The notes beneath the pieces are model-generated. The model saw only the letters and a list, made by a program, of their open reading frames with translations, searched no databases and was not told where the DNA came from. The translations under genes were made by a program, and so were the position numbers. A DNA stretch of 17,100 nt, from assembly GCA_003445795.1 (NCBI GenBank), contig DMCN01000033.1:7497-24596 (forward strand), in the 5' to 3' direction. Origin of the DNA: Gallionellaceae bacterium. GTDB lineage: Bacteria; Pseudomonadota; Gammaproteobacteria; Burkholderiales; Gallionellaceae. This document shows positions 7,192 through 13,182 of this stretch, piece after piece. The stretch's first letter is position 1. Each line of letters begins with the position of its first letter.

Positions 7192-8781
7192 TCACCATCT
7201 GCTGTAGGCAGTACCTCTGTTGCCCAGCGGCTTGTGGCAACCGGACTTGGAGCAATCGTCCCCGGCCCCCATACCCTCATGGCCGACCGACTTCGTGCTC
7301 TGGCCATTACCCGAATATGGATTGTTCTTCAGGTGGCAAGTCGTGCATGCATATCCCGCCAGATAGGGGACGTGCAGCGCGGCACCGTGGTTCGTGGTCG
7401 TCGGAGTGGTGTGGCACGAGAGACATGCCGTTCCGGCCGCATACGGGATATGGTTGACCGGTTTGCCGCCCAGCGCAGGCAGCCAGCCGGTCTTCAAGTG
7501 GCACTGACCGCATTCATCCACAACGGCGATGTGGCCGGGCGGGGTTCCGAGCGTGCCGGTATGGCAGGTCGAGCAGGTAGCCGATGCGCCCGCACCGGTG
7601 TGGTTATAGTGCGCACCGGTGAAGGTGATGTAGTTCGTACCGTGGCAATCCTGGCAGTTGGTGATTCCCGAAGTCACATAGGCAGTATGCTTCGCCCGAT
7701 TCGTCGAAATCTGAGTCATGCCCGCGGCATATGCCACATCGTCATGGCATGTCGCGCAAGCCGATGCGCCCGAATGGCTGAACCTCGACCCTGCCCAGGC
7801 GACCGTGCTGGTGTGGCATGAACCGCAACTGCCTATGCCCGCAGCTGAATACGCGCCATGTGCGGCCGTGGACGATATCTTGGTCATCTCCGGCGAATAG
7901 TCCGGCGTACCGCTGTGGCAATTCTGGCAAAGACCCGAAGTGGCCGTGTGGTCAAAGCGGCCCGATGCAAAAGTGCCGATGCCGAAGCTCTTGTGGCATG
8001 TGTTGCACGCCATGGATGCAGCTGCATATTTGGCATGGGCAGTCGTCGAAGCGACCTGCGTCACTCCGGGCGCATAGGCACCGTTCTGGTGGCAACTCCC
8101 GCACACAGCGGAAGCTCCCGAGTGATTGTAGTAGGCACTGGCAAAGGTGAGATAGTTGGTATGACAAGCCTTGCAATTGCCGGTGAAATTCACCGTGTCC
8201 ATGCTCATCGGCAAGTGACCGCCAGCATAATTGCGTCCGGGCCCGCCCGCTTTATGGCACACCGAGCAATCCGACGCGGTGTCGCTGTGGTTCCATCTGG
8301 CCGGCACCCACGCGCTGCTGCGGTGGCAGTTGTCGCAGGACGCGCCCACCAGGGTCGAGACCGGGTGGTTGGACGGTGTACCCGGCTCGATGCGGCCGTT
8401 GTGGCAGTTGGTGCATTCGCCGGGTCTGGCCGTGCCGTGGTTGAAACGCGCGCCGAAGAAGGTGGAGGTGTTGAAGTGGCAGGGATCGCAAGGCGCGTCG
8501 GTCACGATGTGCTTGGTCGATTTCGGCGTCGCCACCACGCGGCGTCCTGTGGCATGACAGCCGTCGCAAGTCCTGGGGGTGCCGACGAACACGCCGCCGA
8601 CGTGGCAGTTCTCGCATGAGGTGGTGGCATGGCCGCCAGCCAGCGGAAATCCGGTCGACAGATGGTTGAATTCGAGATCGGCTTTTGGCGCGGCCTTTGG
8701 CCCGGCAGCCTGCACTTGCATGGCCCCCAGCATCAGAATCGCGGCCAGCAGATAGCCCAGTATTTTTCCCAGTCGTTTCAT
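7192..8781 (-). CDS. Multiheme c-type cytochrome, 17 CxxCH plus one CX4CH (probable 18 hemes)
   Basis: The protein has 529 residues, with a signal peptide at 1-25 (cut after VQA) and no lipobox. I count 17 CxxCH motifs from C56 to H483 and one CX4CH at 510-516 (CSKSGCH), so about 18 covalent hemes. The middle (about 200-405) consists of diverged two-heme units: CGSCHQNGAYAPGVT, then AH.KY, then a second CxxCH, then FxGARFNHSGAS. The His residues in FNH/FSH/YNH and AH are good distal-ligand candidates. Composition is rich in Gly, Ala, Ser and Thr and low in charge, unlike the neighbouring lysine-rich cytochrome. This suggests it is the surface-exposed or barrel-embedded partner (inference). 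The start at 8781 has AAGAGGAG eight bases upstream. It lies 121 bases after the 24-heme gene and 103 before the porin, in the same operon. Probable role: extracellular electron transfer. Confidence 0.92.
   Translation of the reverse strand: MKRLGKILGYLLAAILMLGAMQVQAAGPKAAPKADLEFNHLSTGFPLAGGHATTSCENCHVGGVFVGTPRTCDGCHATGRRVVATPKSTKHIVTDAPCDPCHFNTSTFFGARFNHGTARPGECTNCHNGRIEPGTPSNHPVSTLVGASCDNCHRSSAWVPARWNHSDTASDCSVCHKAGGPGRNYAGGHLPMSMDTVNFTGNCKACHTNYLTFASAYYNHSGASAVCGSCHQNGAYAPGVTQVASTTAHAKYAAASMACNTCHKSFGIGTFASGRFDHTATSGLCQNCHSGTPDYSPEMTKISSTAAHGAYSAAGIGSCGSCHTSTVAWAGSRFSHSGASACATCHDDVAYAAGMTQISTNRAKHTAYVTSGITNCQDCHGTNYITFTGAHYNHTGAGASATCSTCHTGTLGTPPGHIAVVDECGQCHLKTGWLPALGGKPVNHIPYAAGTACLSCHTTPTTTNHGAALHVPYLAGYACTTCHLKNNPYSGNGQSTKSVGHEGMGAGDDCSKSGCHKPLGNRGTAYSRW
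7234..7254 (-). other. CX4CH heme-binding motif codons
   Basis: Codons for Cys510-Ser-Lys-Ser-Gly-Cys515-His516 in the 18-heme cytochrome, near its C-terminus. The two-residue-longer spacing is a known minor heme attachment motif in class III and high-molecular-weight cytochromes of sulfate reducers. Read from the codons directly. Confidence 0.8.
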
Positions 8782-8804
8782 CGCCCAGCTCCTCTTAATT
8801 ATTC
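8779..8804 (-). promoter_or_regulatory. Translation start region of 18-heme cytochrome gene
   Basis: On the minus strand it reads GAATAATTAA, GAGGAG, CTGGGCG, ATG. It is almost the same as the porin initiation region at 7086-7110. The rest of the 121-base gap (8782-8902) shows no clear promoter or terminator. Confidence 0.65.
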
Positions 8805-8902
8805 ATTCCATGCACACCGGCCAAACCGACTTCTCCCCTTCTCCAAGAGGACACATCTGACCGGCATTTCCCTTCAACACCACCCTGCCCGCTTGCGGCA
8901 GA

Positions 8903-10732
8903 TTATTTCTTGCGCGCCTTCACTACAGTCTTCACCACATCCGTTCTGATCTGTTTCCAGTCGTTGCCGATATGGCAGCGTTCGCAACGGTCGCCATAGC
9001 TGCCGTTGTGTACATCCTCGCGGTCATGACAACTGCCGCATGAACTGGCCAGCGACACCTTCTTGCCCATCGGCTTGGAATGGCAGCTGTAACACTTGTT
9101 GGCGATCTTCTTGTGCGCGCCGTCCAGCTTGAAATTGGTCTTGTCATGGTTGAAATCCCATGCCATCCAGTCGCGCACGTTGTGGCAATCCTGGCACTCG
9201 GTACCGAAACGGCGCTTGTGCGTCTTGGCATCGTCCTTCTGGTGACACGACCAGCAATCTGTCTCGGCATCCTTGAATGTCGGTGCGGCATGACACTTCT
9301 TGCACTCCACCAGCATGTGCCGTCCCAGCAGCGGGAAGACCGACATGCTCCCGTGATCGAAGGTGGTCTTGTTCCATGATTTCTCGTCATGGCAGGACTC
9401 GCACTTCTTGCCTTCCTGCCCTTTGTGCTTGTCGTCCTTTTCATGGCAGGAGTAGCAATCCTTCGGCAACTTGTCCGTCAGGTTTTTCTTGTGGCAGCTC
9501 ACGCACTTGGCTGCCTTGTGTTTGCCCAGCAGCGGATACTTGGTCTGCTTGCCGTGATCGAAAGTGATCTCTTTCCAGCCGCGCTCGATGTGACAAGACT
9601 CGCATTTCTTGCCGAAGTTCCCCTTGTGCGACTTGTCGTCGTCCTTTTTGTGGCAGGAAATACAGGTCAGCTCCAGCTTGTCCTTGTACAGATCGCCTTT
9701 GTGGCACTCGGTGCACTTCAGCGGCGAACGGTGCTTGCCCAGCAAGGGGAACTTGGTCTTGTCGTGGTCGAACTTGATCTCTTTCCAGTCTTTCTCGACG
9801 TGGCAGGACTCGCACTTATTGCCGAACTTGCCCTTGTGCGCCTTGTCGTCGTCCTTCTTGTGGCAGGAACTGCACTGCTTGGGGGTGTCTTTGAACTTGT
9901 TGTCGATATGACACTTGGTGCAACCCACTTCGTTGTGCTTGCCCAACAAGGGATACTTGGTCAGCTTGTCGTGATCGTACTTGATCTCTTTCCAGTCGCG
10001 ATCGACGTGGCAGGACTCGCACTTCTTGCCCAGCTTGCCCTTGTGCGCCTTGTCATCGTCTTTCTTGTGGCAGGACACACAATCCTTCGGCGTGTCCTTG
10101 AACTTGTTGTCGATGTGGCACTTGTCGCACTTCACGTCGGTGTGCTTGCCACGCAGCTTGAAGTCGAACTTGTCGTGATCGACGGTGGTGGTCTTCCAGT
10201 CTTTCTCGGAGTGGCACTTCGCGCAGTCGGTGCCCAGCTTGCCCTTGTGCGCCTTGTCGTCGTCCTTCTTGTGGCAGTCGTTGCACAGGCTCGGTGCTTC
10301 TGAGTATTTCTTGTCCTTCTTGTGGCAGTCCTCGCACTTGACCTTGTTGGTGTCGGCGTGTTTTCCCTTCAGCGGGTAATCGGTCTTGAGGTGGTCAAAT
10401 GTCGCCTTGTCCAGCACGACGATCTTGGCATCGCGCCCCTTGTGGTCGGTATGGCATTCCTTGCAATCCTTGCCCTGCTCGATGCGACCGTGGTAACCGC
10501 GCTGGCCTTCGACATCCTTGGCCACATCCTTGTGGCAGTCGCTGCACAGACGGTTCTGCGCGCCCTTGTCGAACTTCTTGTGGCATTTCTCGCACGTCTC
10601 TTCTTCCTTGGCATGGCCCTGAATGACCTCTCCTGGCATCAACAACTTGTTGGCCTGCGCCTGCATGGGTAGCAGCGCAAACAAAAGACAGACTGCGGCA
10701 AAGGATCGAAGTATCGTCGTCATGGATTGCAT
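8903..10732 (-). CDS. 24-heme c-type cytochrome, lysine-rich, built of tandem repeats
   Basis: The protein has 609 residues, with a signal peptide at 1-27 (cut after AQA) and no lipobox. I count 24 CxxCH motifs between C47 and H587, about one heme per 24 mature residues. From residue 90 the chain repeats with a period of 67-70 residues after a first unit of 80. Each unit carries three hemes: CESCH..DWKEI.(F/Y)DHDK, YPLLGKH, CTKCHIDNKFKDTPK, then CxxCHKKDDDKAHKGKFG. The extra His in DHDK, GKH and AHKG are well placed as distal ligands, giving bis-His low-spin hemes. Such an extended, highly charged chain suits a periplasm-spanning or barrel-threading heme wire (inference). The start at 10732 lies seven bases after the cytochrome b stop, without a clear ribosome binding site; ATG 10723 is an alternative. 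Second gene of the operon. Which cytochrome is periplasmic and which extracellular is not settled by sequence. Confidence 0.94.
   Translation of the reverse strand: MQSMTTILRSFAAVCLLFALLPMQAQANKLLMPGEVIQGHAKEEETCEKCHKKFDKGAQNRLCSDCHKDVAKDVEGQRGYHGRIEQGKDCKECHTDHKGRDAKIVVLDKATFDHLKTDYPLKGKHADTNKVKCEDCHKKDKKYSEAPSLCNDCHKKDDDKAHKGKLGTDCAKCHSEKDWKTTTVDHDKFDFKLRGKHTDVKCDKCHIDNKFKDTPKDCVSCHKKDDDKAHKGKLGKKCESCHVDRDWKEIKYDHDKLTKYPLLGKHNEVGCTKCHIDNKFKDTPKQCSSCHKKDDDKAHKGKFGNKCESCHVEKDWKEIKFDHDKTKFPLLGKHRSPLKCTECHKGDLYKDKLELTCISCHKKDDDKSHKGNFGKKCESCHIERGWKEITFDHGKQTKYPLLGKHKAAKCVSCHKKNLTDKLPKDCYSCHEKDDKHKGQEGKKCESCHDEKSWNKTTFDHGSMSVFPLLGRHMLVECKKCHAAPTFKDAETDCWSCHQKDDAKTHKRRFGTECQDCHNVRDWMAWDFNHDKTNFKLDGAHKKIANKCYSCHSKPMGKKVSLASSCGSCHDREDVHNGSYGDRCERCHIGNDWKQIRTDVVKTVVKARKK
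8984..10465 (-). repeat. Tandem coding repeat, period about 207 bp (three hemes per unit)
   Basis: Units begin at residues 90, 170, 238, 307, 377, 444, 513 and 583 (the last is partial) of the 24-heme cytochrome. The units between residues 170 and 376 are the most alike at DNA level, for example repeated blocks around CTTGCCCTTGTGCGCCTTGTC. This points to duplication within the gene. The repeats are in frame and coding; this is not a CRISPR array. Confidence 0.85.
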
Positions 10733-10739
10733 TCGCGGT

Positions 10740-11636
10740 TTAGTAGGCGTGGACAGCGTAGACGTGGTAGACCGCGCTGAACACCATCAAATAGACGAGC
10801 GGGATATGGAAGACGTGCCACAGCGAGAACAGCCGCTCGTAGGTGTGGAACTGCGAAGCATCACGGACTGCGACAAGATAGGTATGTATCTTGTCGCGGT
10901 ACTCTTCATACATACCTTTCATGCTCTGCTTCTGCGCGTCAGTGAAATTCTTCTCTTTCGCCTGTGCATTCATGACCCGGCGCAATTGCCAGGGCAGATA
11001 GAGCGACAGCCACCATACCCGCAGGCTGGTGATGATGAAATTGCCGAGACCGAGACCGGTGTTCTTGGTGTATTTTTCGGCCTTGGCATGGAAATGATTC
11101 AGTTTTTCCTCAACCTTGGGTGCGAAGTGGAATGCGGACTTCACATCCCCTTTCTGTTCCATATCACCCTTAAGTTCGTTCACCGTTGCCTGACGACCGT
11201 AGAGACCGTGGTGGATCTTGGTATAGAAGAATCGACCGAAGGTGCCGCTACCCGACACCAGCAGCATGCAATACATGGCCACGGCGGCATTGATCGAGCC
11301 GGTGGGATGGATATAGGGGATGTAGACGTGGTAGGTGGAGTGAAAGACGATGGTCAGTGGACCCAGGATGCCCAGAACCATATGCCATTTGAACCAGGTG
11401 GGCAGGAAGCCGAAGTTCTCCAGGAATCGCCAGCGCTTGCGCAAAGGATAGAGCAACAGAGTCAGCATCATCAGGCCGCCCGCCAGACCGAGGTTATAGC
11501 CGAAATCGAACATCTCCTCGCCGGGGGTGTAAAGCGTCTGCGGATACACCAGGAAGTATCCGCCGAACGTGATAAGGCCGACGATTCCAATGAATATCAG
11601 CCAGGGGAGATGCTCGGAATGTTTGCTCGACTTCAT
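10740..11636 (-). CDS. Inner-membrane b-type cytochrome with two H-x13-H helices (putative quinone-linked subunit of the porin-cytochrome system)
   Basis: The protein has 298 residues, with membrane helices at about 11-31, 48-65, 84-106, 114-134 and 272-294, and possibly 197-216. Helix three carries H85 and H99 and the last helix H277 and H291. Each pair is separated by exactly 13 residues, the spacing that binds two stacked b hemes in cytochrome b/b6 and related proteins. H103, H274 and H296 are further candidates. A charged loop (about 140-195, with many Lys, Glu and His) separates the halves. First gene of the operon, seven bases before the 24-heme gene. The likely job is passing electrons between the quinone pool and periplasmic hemes. 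I do not recognise a named family; a ferric-reductase-like or cytochrome b561-like fold is possible. No clear ribosome binding site precedes the ATG. Confidence 0.72.
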   Translation of the reverse strand: MKSSKHSEHLPWLIFIGIVGLITFGGYFLVYPQTLYTPGEEMFDFGYNLGLAGGLMMLTLLLYPLRKRWRFLENFGFLPTWFKWHMVLGILGPLTIVFHSTYHVYIPYIHPTGSINAAVAMYCMLLVSGSGTFGRFFYTKIHHGLYGRQATVNELKGDMEQKGDVKSAFHFAPKVEEKLNHFHAKAEKYTKNTGLGLGNFIITSLRVWWLSLYLPWQLRRVMNAQAKEKNFTDAQKQSMKGMYEEYRDKIHTYLVAVRDASQFHTYERLFSLWHVFHIPLVYLMVFSAVYHVYAVHAY

Positions 11637-11644
11637 AATATATA

Positions 11645-11675
11645 GTTATCCAAATAACCCTTTGATAAAAAAGGG
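11645..11675 (-). other. Two short hairpins in the leader of the porin-cytochrome operon
   Basis: GTTAT (11645-11649) pairs with ATAAC (11654-11658), and CCCTTT (11658-11663) pairs with AAAGGG (11670-11675). They fill most of the predicted short 5' untranslated region right before the start codon at 11636. The outer one would sit at the 5' end of the transcript and might protect it. Confidence 0.35.
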
Positions 11676-11681
11676 CCGCGC

Positions 11682-11710
11682 ATTGTAATATCGCCCTGCC
11701 GGAACGGCAA
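11682..11710 (-). promoter_or_regulatory. Sigma70-type promoter of the cytochrome b/multiheme/porin operon
   Basis: On the minus strand TTGCCG (11705-11710), a 17-base spacer and TACAAT (11682-11687) give 4/6 and 5/6 matches with ideal spacing. Transcription would start near 11675, about 38 bases before the ATG at 11636. It is the best sigma70 match in the 237-base divergent gap (11637-11873). Confidence 0.6.
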
Positions 11711-11744
11711 ACAGGAATTATGTCGTTAGCGTTTTATTCAACAC

Positions 11745-11757
11745 GGCATAAAATGCC
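11745..11757. other. Small inverted repeat GGCAT-AAA-ATGCC in the divergent promoter region
   Basis: A 5-bp inverted repeat, followed by two more GGCAT copies within about 40 bases (near 11759 and 11780), lies about 35 bases upstream of the predicted porin-operon -35 box. It could be a protein-binding site. The evidence is pattern only. Confidence 0.25.
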
Positions 11758-11821
11758 CGGCATGCGACTGGCGCTATCCGGCATTAGTTCCTGATTCGAA
11801 CTTCATTCAAACACAAACTGT

Positions 11822-11838
11822 CTTAAGCCGGGCTTAAG
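11822..11838 (+). promoter_or_regulatory. PmrA/QseB-like box CTTAAG-N5-CTTAAG upstream of the ferredoxin-flavoprotein gene
   Basis: Two CTTAAG hexamers with an 11-base period, the arrangement bound by PmrA/QseB-type regulators ((C/T)TTAA(G/T)-N5 repeats). With one base on each side it is also a perfect 19-base palindrome. It lies 36 bases before the ATG at 11874 and 186 bases before the divergent cytochrome b start. The same box precedes the operon that encodes an OmpR/QseB-type regulator. Hexamer and spacing are seen directly; the binding protein is inferred. Confidence 0.62.
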
Positions 11839-11873
11839 AATGCAGACAATAACCACTAGACCCACTCTGTGAC

Positions 11874-13169
11874 ATGGACATATTTGACCTATCTATCTAT
11901 TTGATTCCGCTCGTTATCATCGCTTTTATCTATCTGAGCGGCCGCAAGAAAAAAGAACGCGCGTCCATCGAGACACTGAACGAATCCATCGTGGCCGGAC
12001 TGACCGAGCCGCCTTCCCTGCATCCGGAGATTAACCCTAATCTCTGCCTGGGTTCCGGCACCTGCATCACCGCCTGTCCTGAACATGCGATCGGCATGAT
12101 CAAGGGCAAGGCCGTGCTGGTGAACCCGACCCACTGCATCGGCCACGGCGCCTGCGCTGTCGCCTGCCCGCACGACGCGATCACGCTGGTGTTCGGCACC
12201 TCCAAGCGCGGCATGGACATCCCGCAGGTCAGCCCCTCCTTTGAGACCAATGTCCCCGGCATCTTCATCGCGGGCGAACTCGGCGGCATGGGCCTGATCC
12301 GCAAGGCGGCCACCCAGGGCACCCAGGCCATCGAACACATCGCCAAGCTCAAGAGCGGTGGCACCCCCTACGACGTGGTCATCATCGGCGCGGGGCCGGC
12401 CGGCCTTTCCGCCACGCTGGGCGCCATCGAAAAGAAGCTGAATTACGTCACCGTCGAACAGGAGACCTCGCTCGGCGGCTGCATCTTCCAGTATCCGCGC
12501 AACAAGGTGGTCATGACCGCGCCCGTCAAACTGCCGCTGGTCGGCGAGATGCGTTTCAAGGAAGTCAGCAAGGAGAAGCTGCTCGAGTTCTGGCACGGCA
12601 TCGTGGCGAAGACCGGCATGAAGCTAAACTTCAACGAACGCATGGAGAACATCACCAAGACCGACAAGGGCTTCATCGTCAAGACCAACAAGGGGTCCTA
12701 CGAGAGCCGCGCCGTGCTGCTAGCCATCGGCCGACGCGGCACTCCACGCAAACTGGGCGTGCCTGGAGAGGACCTGCCGAAAGTGGTGTACCGCCTGATC
12801 GAGCCGGAGCAATACAAGAACATGCATGTGCTGGTGGTCGGCGGCGGCGACAGCGCGCTGGAGGCGGCCATGGCCATCGCCGAGCAACCCGGCACCACCG
12901 TCACGCTTTCCTACCGCAGCGATGCCTTCGGCCGCGGCAAACCGAAGAACCGTGATCGCCTGAAAGCGATGACCGACAAAGGCATGATCGATGTGCGTCT
13001 GAAATCCAACGTCAAGATGGTCGAAGACAAGACACTCGTACTCGAACAGGATGGCAAGATGATGGAAATCCCCAACGACGGCATCATCGTCTGCGCCGGC
13101 GGTATCTTGCCCACGCCGTTCCTCAAGCAGATCGGCGTGCTGGTGGAGACCAAGTTCGGTAGCACCTGA
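11874..13169 (+). CDS. Membrane-anchored ferredoxin/FAD-NAD(P) oxidoreductase with rearranged flavoprotein domain
   Basis: The protein has 431 residues. Residues 6-22 form a single membrane anchor followed by RKKKER, which places the rest in the cytoplasm. Two ferredoxin-like motifs follow at C58-C68 and C88-C98. Both lack the second Cys of CxxCxxCxxxCP (Ser61 and His91). Residues 121-158 carry ETNVPGIFIAGELGGMGLIRKAATQG, which normally ends a thioredoxin-reductase-like FAD domain. Only afterwards come the FAD-binding GAGPAG (172-177) and the NAD(P)-binding GGGDSALE (323-330). No redox CxxC of thioredoxin reductase is seen. The product probably moves electrons between NAD(P)H, FAD and Fe-S centres at the membrane. 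It is divergent from the porin-cytochrome operon and ends 13 bases from the convergent histidine kinase gene. The only in-frame upstream start is this ATG; no ribosome binding site is evident. Partner unknown. Confidence 0.88.
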   Translation: MDIFDLSIYLIPLVIIAFIYLSGRKKKERASIETLNESIVAGLTEPPSLHPEINPNLCLGSGTCITACPEHAIGMIKGKAVLVNPTHCIGHGACAVACPHDAITLVFGTSKRGMDIPQVSPSFETNVPGIFIAGELGGMGLIRKAATQGTQAIEHIAKLKSGGTPYDVVIIGAGPAGLSATLGAIEKKLNYVTVEQETSLGGCIFQYPRNKVVMTAPVKLPLVGEMRFKEVSKEKLLEFWHGIVAKTGMKLNFNERMENITKTDKGFIVKTNKGSYESRAVLLAIGRRGTPRKLGVPGEDLPKVVYRLIEPEQYKNMHVLVVGGGDSALEAAMAIAEQPGTTVTLSYRSDAFGRGKPKNRDRLKAMTDKGMIDVRLKSNVKMVEDKTLVLEQDGKMMEIPNDGIIVCAGGILPTPFLKQIGVLVETKFGST

Positions 13170-13182
13170 TCGCAGGCAGGGA

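Noticed and set aside
9389..10303. Plus-strand hydrophobic frame over the 24-heme cytochrome that looks like a membrane protein
   Set aside because: It is the complement of the repeated Lys/Asp/His codons; the hydrophobicity (Leu/Val runs) arises from reading those codons backwards.
8984..10465. Regular repeats resembling a CRISPR or satellite array
   Set aside because: The period is about 207 bp, in frame, and explained by heme-binding repeat units.
11637..11873. Fur box in the divergent promoter region
   Set aside because: I looked for a GATAATGATAATCATTATC-like palindrome and found no convincing match.
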